From contig JAILZS010000005.1 in NCBI GenBank assembly GCA_023512375.1, forward strand, positions 1 through 64,000: a stretch of 64,000 nucleotides of DNA, given 5' to 3'. Each line of letters opens with the position of its first letter. Position 1 is the stretch's first letter. The notes under the pieces are model-generated. The model searched no databases. It was not told where the DNA came from and saw only the letters and a program-made list of their open reading frames with translations. Of the stretch, positions 1 through 7,790 are shown one piece after another. The DNA is from Bacillota bacterium (GTDB taxonomy: Bacteria > Bacillota > Sulfobacillia > JAJZYS01 > JAILZS01). A program made the position numbers and the translations under genes.

Positions 1-153
1 GTCTCGACCCGGAGCCCCCTCAACCGAGTGAGGACGCGGCAACTGGCCATAAGAGAAGCGTCGCTGCGTGACGCCCCGAAGAAGTGCTTCTACAGCACTA
101 CAGGGACAACATCGGCCGTGGAGGCCGGTGAGAGAGGCGCTGGGAGCGGCGCG

Positions 154-819
154 TCACGCCTGGGGTAGGGCCTCAGCCGTTTGCCAGACGCCACCGTCGG
201 TGGCGGTGCGGTCCACGGATAGGACCTGCCACCCCCCGTCGGATTCGCGCCAGCGGGCGTGCACGACGGCGGCGTTGGGGAACCATGCTTCAGCCGCGTC
301 CACGCCGCACAGGAGGACGAAGCCCCAGATCACGTGCTGGTGGCTGAAGGCGACCAAGGAGAAGGCGGGGGGGAGGGCCGAGGCCAGCGCGGTGAGGGCG
401 CGGTGCGCCCTGCCGCCGGCCTCGAGCACGCCCTCGACGCCCGGCGGGGTGGCCGCCAGCGGATCGGCCGCCCACGCCCGGTACGCGGCCTGGGGGAGGA
501 GCTCGGCGTGGGTCCGACCCTCCCACGGCCCGAAGGACGTCTCCCTCAGCTCGGTGAGGACGGCGGGGGCTCGGCCCCCCAGGCGGCGCGTGAAGGCGTC
601 GGCCGTCTGCCAGGCGCGCAGGAGCGGGCTGGTGACGACGTGCACTGGAGCGCGCACCTGGCGCATGAGCAGGGTGGCCGCGCGTTCCGCCTGCTCTCGC
701 CCGCGCTCGGTGAGCCCCGGGCCGGGGGGGCGGGCGCACAGGCGGCGCTCCACGTTGGAGTGACTCTGGCCGTGCCGCACCAAGAAGAGGTCGAAGCCAT
801 CCCAGGGCGTCATGCCCAC
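154..819 (-). CDS. histidine phosphatase family protein
   Basis: This is a cytosolic phosphatase of the phosphoglycerate-mutase-like histidine phosphatase superfamily. The phospho-acceptor motif RHGQSHSN lies near the N-terminus, followed by TSPLLRAWQTA, a conserved acid in the FGPWEG segment, and the second catalytic histidine in FSHQHVIWGF near residue 160. The substrate cannot be told: members act on phosphoglycerate, alpha-ribazole phosphate, nucleotides or phosphoproteins. I chose the GTG at 819 because a GGAGGT sits seven bases upstream; an ATG at 843 and an ATG at 813 are alternatives. It is divergent from the PHP-domain gene at 909, with about 90 bp between them that hold the promoters of both. 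Confidence 0.88.
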   Translation of the reverse strand: MGMTPWDGFDLFLVRHGQSHSNVERRLCARPPGPGLTERGREQAERAATLLMRQVRAPVHVVTSPLLRAWQTADAFTRRLGGRAPAVLTELRETSFGPWEGRTHAELLPQAAYRAWAADPLAATPPGVEGVLEAGGRAHRALTALASALPPAFSLVAFSHQHVIWGFVLLCGVDAAEAWFPNAAVVHARWRESDGGWQVLSVDRTATDGGVWQTAEALPQA

Positions 820-908
820 CGCTACCACCTCCGCTGTCCGCATGATCGGTCAGGCGTGTTAAGCGGGGATGAACGCCCGGGGCGCTTCCATGTCGAGCGA
901 GGGGGTCG

Positions 909-2426
909 GTGACGATGTGGTCATCGCGTGCCGAGGGGCGTCTGGGGGCGAAAGGTGGGCTGGGCGTGGGCAGGCTTGTCTTCGAGCTGCCGCCCGGCAT
1001 GGACTGGCTACGCGTGCGGGCCCACTTCGCCGGAGCCGACCTCCCGAATCTGTACGCCGTCGACTCGGAGGGCGCCACCCGGCTGCAGTGGTGGGGCCTG
1101 CGCCTGGGCGAGCCGCTCATCGTCCCTGCCCGCCTGGACGAGGGCGCGTCGCTCTGGCCGGGGGCGGTGCCCGGTTCGCTCCCCGCCGGCGGCTGGCACC
1201 TTCTCCTGGCGGACGTGGCGAGGCACGGGGAGGGGCCACGGTACCGCGTGGAGGTGACGGCCGGGACCGGCGCTCCGCCCGACGAACCGCAGACCGACGC
1301 CCGTCCGGTGGCCTGGCTGTCCGGCGCCGCGCGCCCGGGCGAGCCGGCCTACGACCGTTACGGCTGGGAGCATGCCGCCGCCGCGGGCGCGCGCTGGTAC
1401 CGCGGCGACCTCCACCTGCACACGCTCCTGTCCGACAGCCGTCTCTCCGCCGACCTCCTGTCGCGTCTGGCGCTGGAGCGCGGCCTCGACTTCGCCGTGA
1501 TCACCGAGCACAACACCCTTACGACGGCGTGGGTCCCGACGTCCCTTATGGTCATCCCGGGCGTGGAGCTCACCTCCACCCGCGGCCACGTCAACGTCCT
1601 AGGGGTTCGCAGCTTTCCCCCTCTCTGGTACGGGGAGGCTCCCACACTGGAATCGGAGGCGGCGATCGACCGCCTCTTGGCCGCCTACGCCGCGGAGGGG
1701 GCGGTGTGCTCGGTGAACCACCCCCTGCTCAAGCCGTGGCGGTGGGAGTGGGAGGGGCTTTCGCTCGCCCGCGTGCAGGCGATCGAGGTGCTCAACGATC
1801 CGAGCTACCCCGCCAACGCGGCTGCCACACGCGGGGCGCTCGCCCTCTGGGACGAGATGTGGCGGTTTGGCTACCGCGTGTGGGGCGTGGGCGGCAGCGA
1901 CGTCCACCTCTTGCCCGAAGAGCGCCGGGCGCCGGACGAACCGCCCCAGGTGGTGGGGGACCCCACCACCTGCGTGTGGGCCGAGGCCCTCACGCCCGCC
2001 GGCATGGTCGAGGGCATCCGACGCGGTCGGGTGTACGTCACCCGCGGGCCCGCACTTGCGCCCGAGGCGGTGGTCGGAGGGGAGCGACGGCTGCCCGGGG
2101 AGGATCTGGCGCCGGACGGCGGGCCGGTAGAGCTTGAGTACTCGCTCCGGGTCGAGGAGGGTCCCGGCGAGGGATGGGTGCGGTGGGTCGAGAACGGCGA
2201 GGAGGTGGCCCTTGAGCCCCTCTCGGCCCGGGGGCGGCACAGCCTTCGCCGGCGGTGGCCGGCCGGCGTCTACCGCTGGCTGCGGGTCGAGGTGCTCGAT
2301 GGGCGGGGGGGCCTTGTGGCGTTCGTCAACCCTGTGTACGCCCACGCCCCCTCGCCGCCGCCCGAGAGGCGATGGGGGGAGGCGGCGGTACGCGCGCGGC
2401 ACGGCGCAGGGGAAGAGCGGGCGTGA
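909..2426 (+). CDS. PHP-domain metallohydrolase (CehA/McbA-like)
   Basis: A 505-residue protein whose central part is a PHP metal-dependent hydrolase domain. The metal-binding motifs are visible in order: GDLHLHTLLSDS (about residue 165), DFAVITEHNT, IPGVELTSTRGHVNVLG, SVNHPLLKP and GVGGSDVH. The first 150 residues look like a beta-rich accessory domain, and about 140 residues after the last motif form another beta-rich region, the layout of CehA/McbA-type family members. These enzymes hydrolyse phosphoesters or carbamates; the substrate here is unknown. The GTG start follows a purine-rich stretch. No signal peptide is evident, so it is probably cytosolic. Confidence 0.85.
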   Translation: MTMWSSRAEGRLGAKGGLGVGRLVFELPPGMDWLRVRAHFAGADLPNLYAVDSEGATRLQWWGLRLGEPLIVPARLDEGASLWPGAVPGSLPAGGWHLLLADVARHGEGPRYRVEVTAGTGAPPDEPQTDARPVAWLSGAARPGEPAYDRYGWEHAAAAGARWYRGDLHLHTLLSDSRLSADLLSRLALERGLDFAVITEHNTLTTAWVPTSLMVIPGVELTSTRGHVNVLGVRSFPPLWYGEAPTLESEAAIDRLLAAYAAEGAVCSVNHPLLKPWRWEWEGLSLARVQAIEVLNDPSYPANAAATRGALALWDEMWRFGYRVWGVGGSDVHLLPEERRAPDEPPQVVGDPTTCVWAEALTPAGMVEGIRRGRVYVTRGPALAPEAVVGGERRLPGEDLAPDGGPVELEYSLRVEEGPGEGWVRWVENGEEVALEPLSARGRHSLRRRWPAGVYRWLRVEVLDGRGGLVAFVNPVYAHAPSPPPERRWGEAAVRARHGAGEERA

Positions 2427-2899
2427 GGGGGCGCGCCCCGCCTGGCCGCACGTCTCGGTCGGCCGCGAGGTCCCCGACCGACCCACGCTCCACGCGCGGA
2501 TCGCTTCCGACGTGCTCTGCATGGACAGGCCGATCACCATGCGGGGGGCGGATGGGAACTCGAGGAGGCGGGTGGGAGCGCGGAAGGCGAGATTCTCGCC
2601 GGTCAACGAAGTGCGCCGCAACGGGGTTGCTGAACCTCCTCAGCCACGGCGCGCGTCGCTGCGGCGGCTGGCGCCGTCACGCCGGTGCGCCCCGAGCGGT
2701 AGGCCGTGCTGGGCCATCGCGGCAACCGCAGCGCCGTCTAGGTCGCGATTTCATGGCCCTACGCGGCGTGCGATGCGCGCCCGTGCGTCGCTCCCACCGC
2801 CGCCAGCCGTTCGGTATCCCCCTCATGTCACGTAGCGGGATCTGCTCGTTGCCTGCCTGGCACGCGGGCAGATTCGTCCCCAAGCTGCGGGCGTGATCT
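2427..2899. other. 473-bp intergenic region, no gene recognised
   Basis: This lies between the ends of two convergent genes, the PHP hydrolase and the mercuric reductase. Neither strand shows a start with a ribosome site followed by a recognisable protein. The minus strand between about 2420 and 2620 stays open and reads like plausible protein, so a decayed gene fragment is possible, but I recognise no family. A short GC-rich inverted repeat overlaps the stop codon of the reductase at its right edge. Confidence 0.4.
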
Positions 2900-4312
2900 T
2901 CAGCCCGCGCAGCACGAAAGCTTCGTGACGTCCTGGTCGAAGCTCAAGGCGGCCAATTTGAGACCCTCGCCAAAGGTGAGGTACGGATGCAGCGTATCGC
3001 GGAGATCTTGCAGGGTCAGCTCATAGCGTACCGCCAGCGTCCCTTCCGTGATCATCTCGCCGGCGCTGGGCGCCAAGATGTGCACACCGACGATCCGGTC
3101 GGTGCCGACCTCGGCCACCAGCTTGATGAAGCCGCGTGCGTCCCGGTTGGCCAGCGCACGCGGCACATACCCCAGCGGCAGAACCGATGTGCGAACGTCC
3201 AGCCCCTGCGCCCGCGCCTCGGCCTCCGTAAGGCCCACCGCAGCGATCGAGGGGTCCGTGAAGGTGACCCGCGGTACGGCGCTCAGATCCTCCTCGCGCC
3301 CTTCCCCCTCCGAAAGCGCGTTTTGTGCCGCGACCGTGCCTTGGTGCGCGGCCACGTATACGAACATCGCCTCCCCCGTCACGTCCCCCGCCGCATACAC
3401 GCCGGGCACCGTCGTCTCCAGGCGGCGGTTCACCTTCACCGCCCCCCGGCCGGTCCTCTCGATCCCGGCTTCCTCAAGACCCAGCCCCTGCGTGTGCGCC
3501 CGACGCCCGGTGGCCACCAGCAACGCGTCGCCCGTGAGGGTCAGCGTCCCTCCGCCCGCCTCCTGCGCGTCCACCACGTATCCCTTGTCCGTTCGCGACA
3601 CACGCCGCACCTGGACGCCGACGTGCGACGTGATCCCCTCTTCCGCCAGATATTCGGCCAACGCCGGGCCGACGCTGGGGTCTTCACCGGGTGCGAGCCG
3701 GTCCAGCGCCTCCACGATCGTGACCTGGCTGCCCATGCGCGCGTACATCTGGCCGAGCTCCAAACCGACCGCACTCCCGCCGAGCACGAGAAGATGCTGC
3801 GGACGGCGCGGCGGGCTGAGCGCCTCCGTACTCGTCCAATATCCAGCCTGGGCGAGGCCGTCGATGGGCGGGGCCCACGGGCGGGCGCCTGTGGCCAACA
3901 CCACCGCACGCACGGTGAGCTCATCGCCATCCACCGAAAGGCGGCCCGCACCCCGTACCGTCGCGTGCCCTCTTCGCAGGGCGATGTTCGGATACGCGTC
4001 GAGGACGTCCAGGTACTTCGCCTTGCGGAGTTCGGCCACGAGCTCGTCCTTTTGGGCCACCACGGCGGCAAGGTCCACCTCGCCCGACGACGTCGCGAGC
4101 CCCCGGAAGCGTCCGCCTTGCGCGGTATGCCGCACCTCGGCCGCCGCGAGAAGCGTCTTGGACGGCACGCAACCGACGTTGACGCAGGTGCCGCCGATGG
4201 TACCCTCTTCCACCAACAGCACCCGGGCGCCGCGCCGGGCACCTTCGATGGCCGCGGCAAATCCCGCCGAGCCGCCCCCGATCACCGCCAGGTCATACCG
4301 GCCGGTCGCCAA
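2900..4312 (-). CDS. merA: mercuric reductase MerA
   Basis: FAD-dependent reductase that uses NADPH to reduce Hg(II) to volatile Hg(0) in the cytosol. The 470 residues open with the FAD-binding GGGSAGFAAAIEGAR motif, followed by the redox-active pair in GGTCVNVGCVPSK (about residues 41-47), an NAD(P)-binding glycine-rich segment near residue 175, and the dimer-interface segment with YVPRALANRDARG. It ends LSCCAG, the vicinal C-terminal cysteine pair that hands Hg(II) to the active site and separates MerA from lipoamide dehydrogenases. There is no N-terminal HMA domain; a free-standing one is encoded 46 bp upstream. It is the last gene of the mer operon. The start is TTG. Confidence 0.95.
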   Translation of the reverse strand: MATGRYDLAVIGGGSAGFAAAIEGARRGARVLLVEEGTIGGTCVNVGCVPSKTLLAAAEVRHTAQGGRFRGLATSSGEVDLAAVVAQKDELVAELRKAKYLDVLDAYPNIALRRGHATVRGAGRLSVDGDELTVRAVVLATGARPWAPPIDGLAQAGYWTSTEALSPPRRPQHLLVLGGSAVGLELGQMYARMGSQVTIVEALDRLAPGEDPSVGPALAEYLAEEGITSHVGVQVRRVSRTDKGYVVDAQEAGGGTLTLTGDALLVATGRRAHTQGLGLEEAGIERTGRGAVKVNRRLETTVPGVYAAGDVTGEAMFVYVAAHQGTVAAQNALSEGEGREEDLSAVPRVTFTDPSIAAVGLTEAEARAQGLDVRTSVLPLGYVPRALANRDARGFIKLVAEVGTDRIVGVHILAPSAGEMITEGTLAVRYELTLQDLRDTLHPYLTFGEGLKLAALSFDQDVTKLSCCAG

Positions 4313-4358
4313 GTGGCCTTCCCCCCATGTGGGTCACGTTGGGCCCCATAGGCACGGA

Positions 4359-4565
4359 TCACAGCGGTTCGGCGCCGTACCCCGCCTTCTGGACCGCCTC
4401 GACGAGCGCCGTAACGGGCACCGACTCGTCCACCTGCACGGTCGCCCGCTTGCGCACGTACTTGACCTCCGCTCTCTGCACACCCGGTACTCCGGCAAGG
4501 GCGTTCTTCACCTTCACCGCGCAGTCCAGGCAGTGCATGCCGCGAATTTGGAGTTCCCGCTGCAT
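4359..4565 (-). CDS. heavy-metal-associated domain protein (MerP-like, no signal peptide)
   Basis: A 68-residue protein made of a single HMA fold, with the metal-binding motif GMHCLDC at residues 9-15 and a KAGYGAEPL end typical of the family. It should bind Hg(II) through the cysteine pair and pass it to MerA. Classical MerP has a signal peptide and works in the periplasm; this protein has none, so it is more like the N-terminal HMA domain of many MerA enzymes encoded as a separate cytosolic chaperone. It sits between the small membrane protein and merA in one operon. Confidence 0.85.
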   Translation of the reverse strand: MQRELQIRGMHCLDCAVKVKNALAGVPGVQRAEVKYVRKRATVQVDESVPVTALVEAVQKAGYGAEPL

Positions 4566-4637
4566 CCTACATCCCTCCTCGCAAAGTCATCTCGAGCCGC
4601 GCGCCGCCATCTGCGCGGACGCAGCGCGCCCCGTGCG

Positions 4638-4820
4638 CTATCGCATGGGGGACAGAGCGCCAGCCAGGACGTTATCTCCTTCACCCAGCCATAAACCGTG
4701 CGATCTGGTCCACGCAACCGCAGCGCCGCCCAATGTGACCAGGAGCGAACCTCCGCAGCAGGCCATGGGAAGCAGCAGAACGGCGTACTCCCACTTCGAT
4801 TCGGGTGACGCGTACTGCAT
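4638..4820 (-). CDS. small membrane protein with a vicinal cysteine pair (candidate mini Hg transporter)
   Basis: A 60-residue protein with one clear hydrophobic segment, about residues 12-35, that contains ACCGG, a vicinal cysteine pair inside the membrane. The same placement of paired cysteines is found in the first helix of the mercury importers MerT and MerF, but those have two or three helices. Its ATG overlaps the stop codon of the regulator gene in TGATG, so the two are translationally coupled. Position and cysteine pair support a role in Hg(II) uptake; it could also be a truncated transporter. Homology to MerT is inferred from the motif only. Confidence 0.65.
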   Translation of the reverse strand: MQYASPESKWEYAVLLLPMACCGGSLLVTLGGAAVAWTRSHGLWLGEGDNVLAGALSPMR

Positions 4821-5206
4821 CAGTACGTCACCTCAAGGGAAGGGCCTCCTTCTTCCAAGGCCAGCGTGGTGCAGGTATAAAGTTGTTCCGCGTGCCGGGA
4901 CACCATCGCGCGGGCCAGCGCCAAGACCTGCTTCACCCGTGCGTCGGCGATCCGGTAGTACACGGAGCGCCCCGCAGGGCGGGATGCCACGAACCCGCAC
5001 CACTTGAGGCAGTTGAGGCCCGACGAAACCTGGCTTTGGGGAATGCCGGTGTCGTTCGCAATCTGTCCGACGTTCTTTTCGCCCTCGAACAAGGTCTCCA
5101 GGATGCGCAGGCGCTGGGCGTTGCCAAGACCGCGGAAGAACCGGACCTCGGCATCGAGCTCCACCGCCCTCGCATCCTGTGCGTCCCGCATGCGAACCGT
5201 TGCCAC
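4820..5206 (-). CDS. ArsR/SmtB-family regulator of the mer operon
   Basis: A 128-residue winged-helix repressor of the ArsR/SmtB family: RFFRGLGNAQRLRILETL, then the recognition helix region GIPQSQVSSGLNCLKWCGFV and a wing ending RSVYYRIAD. Cysteines at about 66, 70 and 112 could bind Hg(II); the pair in the recognition-helix region plus a C-terminal cysteine resembles the ArsR-type MerR of actinobacteria. The GTG start at 5206 has a GGGAGGTG ribosome site six bases upstream. It is first in the operon with the CC membrane protein, the HMA protein and merA, and should repress the operon until mercury binds. A palindromic operator lies upstream at 5465-5484. Confidence 0.88.
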   Translation of the reverse strand: MATVRMRDAQDARAVELDAEVRFFRGLGNAQRLRILETLFEGEKNVGQIANDTGIPQSQVSSGLNCLKWCGFVASRPAGRSVYYRIADARVKQVLALARAMVSRHAEQLYTCTTLALEEGGPSLEVTY

Positions 5207-5632
5207 TCTTTGCACCTCCCGCCTACCCGCACCGGTCCATCCTCGACTGCCGCTTGGGAAGACTCGCGTGCGCGACACGACTCTGGCTCCAGCGCCTGGG
5301 CTCCGACCCGAAAGTGAACCGCCTGCGGGTGAGGCGGACGGTCCCTCTGTCCTTCGCCCCCCGCGCTCGCCCCTTGGCTACCCGATCCGCAGGGGTGCGG
5401 CTCGTGGACGGGCTGTTTCTCGCTCGCCGCGGGCAACGCGCCGGGTCCTACCGCGTCTATATCCTGTAACATTGCAAGTTTACAATATATCTCGATAGCC
5501 GCCTGTCAAGAGCGGGTCGAGGGCTGGCGCGAGTTCGCGGCAAGGGCGCTGGCGACGGTTCCCGTCCGGCCGTCCGGTGCGCCGCGCCGGCAGCGGCATG
5601 GTAAAGTACAGGAAATGGCGGAGGGAGGCGGG
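5207..5632. other. 426-bp divergent intergenic region
   Basis: It separates the mer operon (minus) from the cytochrome b cluster (plus). Apart from the mer promoter and operator near 5456-5485, I see no coding sequence. A plus-strand promoter for the cytochrome cluster is expected but no box pair stands out. Confidence 0.5.
5456..5485 (-). promoter_or_regulatory. mer operon promoter with overlapping palindromic operator
   Basis: On the minus strand a -35 box TTGTAA (5480-5485) and a -10 box TATAGA (5456-5461) are separated by 18 bp. A 20-bp inverted repeat at 5465-5484 (arms TGTAA and TTACA, centre TTGCAA, 16 of 20 positions symmetric) fills the spacer and overlaps the -35 box. This is where an ArsR-type repressor would bind to exclude RNA polymerase. 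The region is strongly AT-rich in an otherwise GC-rich sequence. The predicted transcript has a leader of about 240 bases before the regulator gene. Confidence 0.6.
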
Positions 5633-5752
5633 ATGGTGCCTGCACCCGGATGGGAGATCCTCGGCCTGACGGCTTCGGACCTCGCTGTCGTCGCCCTCAT
5701 GATCGTCGTGTTCGCACTCGCCCTCATCCTCCCGTACCCGCGCCGGCGATGA
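5633..5752 (+). CDS. 39-residue membrane protein, first gene of cytochrome b cluster
   Basis: The sequence encodes 39 residues starting MVPAPGWEILGLTASD, followed by one hydrophobic helix and a basic PYPRRR end. The ATG has a GGAGGGAGG ribosome site directly upstream, and its stop overlaps the ATG of the cytochrome b gene in ATGA, which supports real translation and coupling. It is probably a single-helix accessory subunit of the cytochrome complex. The family is not recognised. Confidence 0.6.
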   Translation: MVPAPGWEILGLTASDLAVVALMIVVFALALILPYPRRR

Positions 5753-6384
5753 GCGACCGGAACTGGACGCGGGCGGTCCGGCGCTGGATCGAGAGCGAGG
5801 TGCCGCTGGAGGAGCTTCTGCCGGACGAGCTGCCGGCGTACGTCGACTCGTACGTCTACCTGTTCGGCGTCCTCACCCTAAGCGCGTTCATCCTCCTCGT
5901 GGCGTCGGGCGTGGTGCTCGCCTTCGCCGGTCCTGACTGGTGGCACGTCTCGGGCGTCGGCCACTTCGTCAACAGCGTCCACTTCTGGGGCGTGCAGGCC
6001 TTCTTCTTCTTCATGGTCCTCCACCTGTGGGCCCAGTTCTTCATGGCCGCCTGGCGGGACGGCCGGGGCGCGAACTGGGCCACCGGCGTCCTGTTGTTCT
6101 TCGTCTCGATCGTGGCCGCGTTCACCGGCTTTCTCTCGCAGCAAAACTTCGACTCGCAGTGGATCGGGCTTCAGGGCAAGGACGCATTCAACGCCCTGGG
6201 GGTGGGTTCGTTCTTCAACCTCCTCAACTTCGGCCAGATGTACGGCTTGCACGTGGCCGTCGTGCCGCTCATCATCGCCCTCCTGATCGGCGTGCACATC
6301 CTTCTCGTAAGGGCCAAGGGCGTGGTGGAGCCGATCCCCGTCGACCGGCGGCGGCGAGGTGGGCGCGATGGGCGCCCGGCGTAA
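5749..6384 (+). CDS. cytochrome b (b6-type, N-terminal domain)
   Basis: An integral membrane dihaem cytochrome of the bc1/b6f cytochrome b family, about 211 residues with four hydrophobic helices. The two haem-ligating pairs are visible: a histidine pair 14 apart in the second helix (VHFWGVQAFFFFMVLH) and a pair 15 apart in the fourth (HVAVVPLIIALLIGVH), the spacing seen in b6-type proteins. The size matches a split b6 rather than a full cytochrome b. It would move electrons from menaquinol across the membrane. The neighbours are two membrane proteins; no Rieske iron-sulfur protein or cytochrome c gene is adjacent, which is unusual for this family. Confidence 0.88.
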   Translation: MSDRNWTRAVRRWIESEVPLEELLPDELPAYVDSYVYLFGVLTLSAFILLVASGVVLAFAGPDWWHVSGVGHFVNSVHFWGVQAFFFFMVLHLWAQFFMAAWRDGRGANWATGVLLFFVSIVAAFTGFLSQQNFDSQWIGLQGKDAFNALGVGSFFNLLNFGQMYGLHVAVVPLIIALLIGVHILLVRAKGVVEPIPVDRRRRGGRDGRPA

Positions 6385-7369
6385 GCCCGCCCCCGGCGGG
6401 CGCAGCAGGGCTGGGCTGCGCGCCGCCGGCGACGGCGGACGGGGGCGGCGGCCGGGCGGGCGGCCGCGCATGGTGGAGGCCGATCTCGTGAAGGAACTGG
6501 CCTACGCGGTGGCCTTCATGACCGCGCTCCTCATCGTCCTCGCCGCCCTGTTCTCCAGCCCCGACGAGCCTACCCTCACCGCGCAGCAGGTGGCGGCCCG
6601 CCAGCCGGCGGCGATCGCCCAGGTGGCGCTCGACGCCCTCGACGGCCAGGGCACCATCGCCTCGTACGGGCCGCCGTACAACCACGGCACGGGCTCGCTC
6701 CAGAGCCTCGGGCCGTTCTCACCCCAGGCGTGGGCAGGGGTCACGATCCCCGTGGACGCGGCGCGCGCCTTCGTCCTCACGCCGCTCGAGCGCATGCTCC
6801 CCCTCGACCCCGCCCTGGCGGCGCCGCTTAGGCGGTTCGAGTCCGCCTCCGCCGCCCGGCGCGCCGCCTGGGAGGCCGCCTATGCTCGCGCCCTGGCGCG
6901 CGCGGGCCAAGGCGCTCGCTTCCCCATCCCCGCGCCCGGGGCGGGGCCGCTCGCCCCCATGTTGGCGGCGTACGTCGACCTCGCCCGCACGGGCGCCCTC
7001 GAGGCCGTGATCAATTTGAGCGGCCGCGTCTACCAGACGGACTTCACCCGCGCCCTGCTCCTCCTCCAGGATCAGCCGCTCCAGTCCGTGGCCCAGCGCC
7101 AGCACCTGCTCGGGAGCGAGTGGGGGATGATGAAGGAACCGGGCAACTACCCGGGGGCGGTGTGGCTTTGGTTCTACACCCTTCTGTACCAGATCCCGCC
7201 CTACAACGCGTCCTCCTCAGGCGACCTCATGGTGGGGCTCACGGTCGGCGTCGTGAGCCTTCTCCTCCTCCTGGTGCCGTGGATCCCCGGCTTGCGCGAC
7301 ATCCCCTACTGGGTACCGCTCTACCGCGCCATCTGGCGCCGGCATTACGCCGAAACGGAGGAGCGGTGA
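6368..7369 (+). CDS. membrane protein, probable cytochrome b complex partner (subunit IV position)
   Basis: A 333-residue protein that overlaps the end of the cytochrome b gene by 17 bp. It has a basic N-terminus, one hydrophobic helix at about residues 45-65, a long external region containing SYGPPYNHGTGSLQ, and a final hydrophobic helix before a C-terminal tail PYWVPLYRAIWRRH. No haem-binding CxxCH or Rieske cysteines are present. By position it replaces subunit IV or the C-terminal half of cytochrome b. I recognise no named domain. The ATG at 6368 follows GAGGTGGGCGCG; a second in-frame ATG at 6470 would remove a low-complexity arginine-rich segment. Confidence 0.7.
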   Translation: MGARRKPAPGGRSRAGLRAAGDGGRGRRPGGRPRMVEADLVKELAYAVAFMTALLIVLAALFSSPDEPTLTAQQVAARQPAAIAQVALDALDGQGTIASYGPPYNHGTGSLQSLGPFSPQAWAGVTIPVDAARAFVLTPLERMLPLDPALAAPLRRFESASAARRAAWEAAYARALARAGQGARFPIPAPGAGPLAPMLAAYVDLARTGALEAVINLSGRVYQTDFTRALLLLQDQPLQSVAQRQHLLGSEWGMMKEPGNYPGAVWLWFYTLLYQIPPYNASSSGDLMVGLTVGVVSLLLLLVPWIPGLRDIPYWVPLYRAIWRRHYAETEER

Positions 7370-7626
7370 GCGCGGCGGATCGGGGGCTTCCGCCCCTGCC
7401 GCCCCCGCCGCGGGCGCATGTCCTCCTGCCTGCGCTGGCGGCGGGCGTGGTCGGTACGGGCCTCTTGTACCGGGCGGCGACGGGAGGTGGGGGGCTTGGG
7501 GAGCTCGCGGCCGGCGCGATCCTGTTCGCCCTCGGCCTTGCCTTCGCCGGCCGCCCGTTCGTCCTCGCCAGCCACTGGCGGGCGCGCGCCCGCACCCTGG
7601 CGCGCACCCGCGGCCGGTCCGGTTGA
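7366..7626 (+). CDS. small membrane protein, end of cytochrome b cluster
   Basis: An 86-residue protein with two hydrophobic segments (about residues 20-38 and 47-62) and an arginine-rich C-terminus. The GTG start overlaps the stop of the preceding gene in GTGA, so it is cotranscribed and coupled. The function is unknown; it may be a structural subunit of the cytochrome b complex. Confidence 0.6.
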   Translation: MSAADRGLPPLPPPPRAHVLLPALAAGVVGTGLLYRAATGGGGLGELAAGAILFALGLAFAGRPFVLASHWRARARTLARTRGRSG

Positions 7627-7790
7627 GGGAGACGGCCGGCGCCGCTGGCGCGGTGACGCGCGGGACGGAGGGAACGGGGCGGCTCGGCGTCGCCGTCTTG
7701 CGCGACGGCCGCCGGAAGGGCGCCAGGGCAGCGTCGCCTCCGGTGCCGGACGGCGGGGTGGAACCGCAACCCTGACGGGCACAGCCGCCC

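Noticed and set aside
2420-2621. Protein-coding gene on the minus strand beside the PHP gene
   Set aside because: The frame looks protein-like for about 60 residues but has no ribosome site and no recognisable family, and it runs into antisense of the PHP gene.
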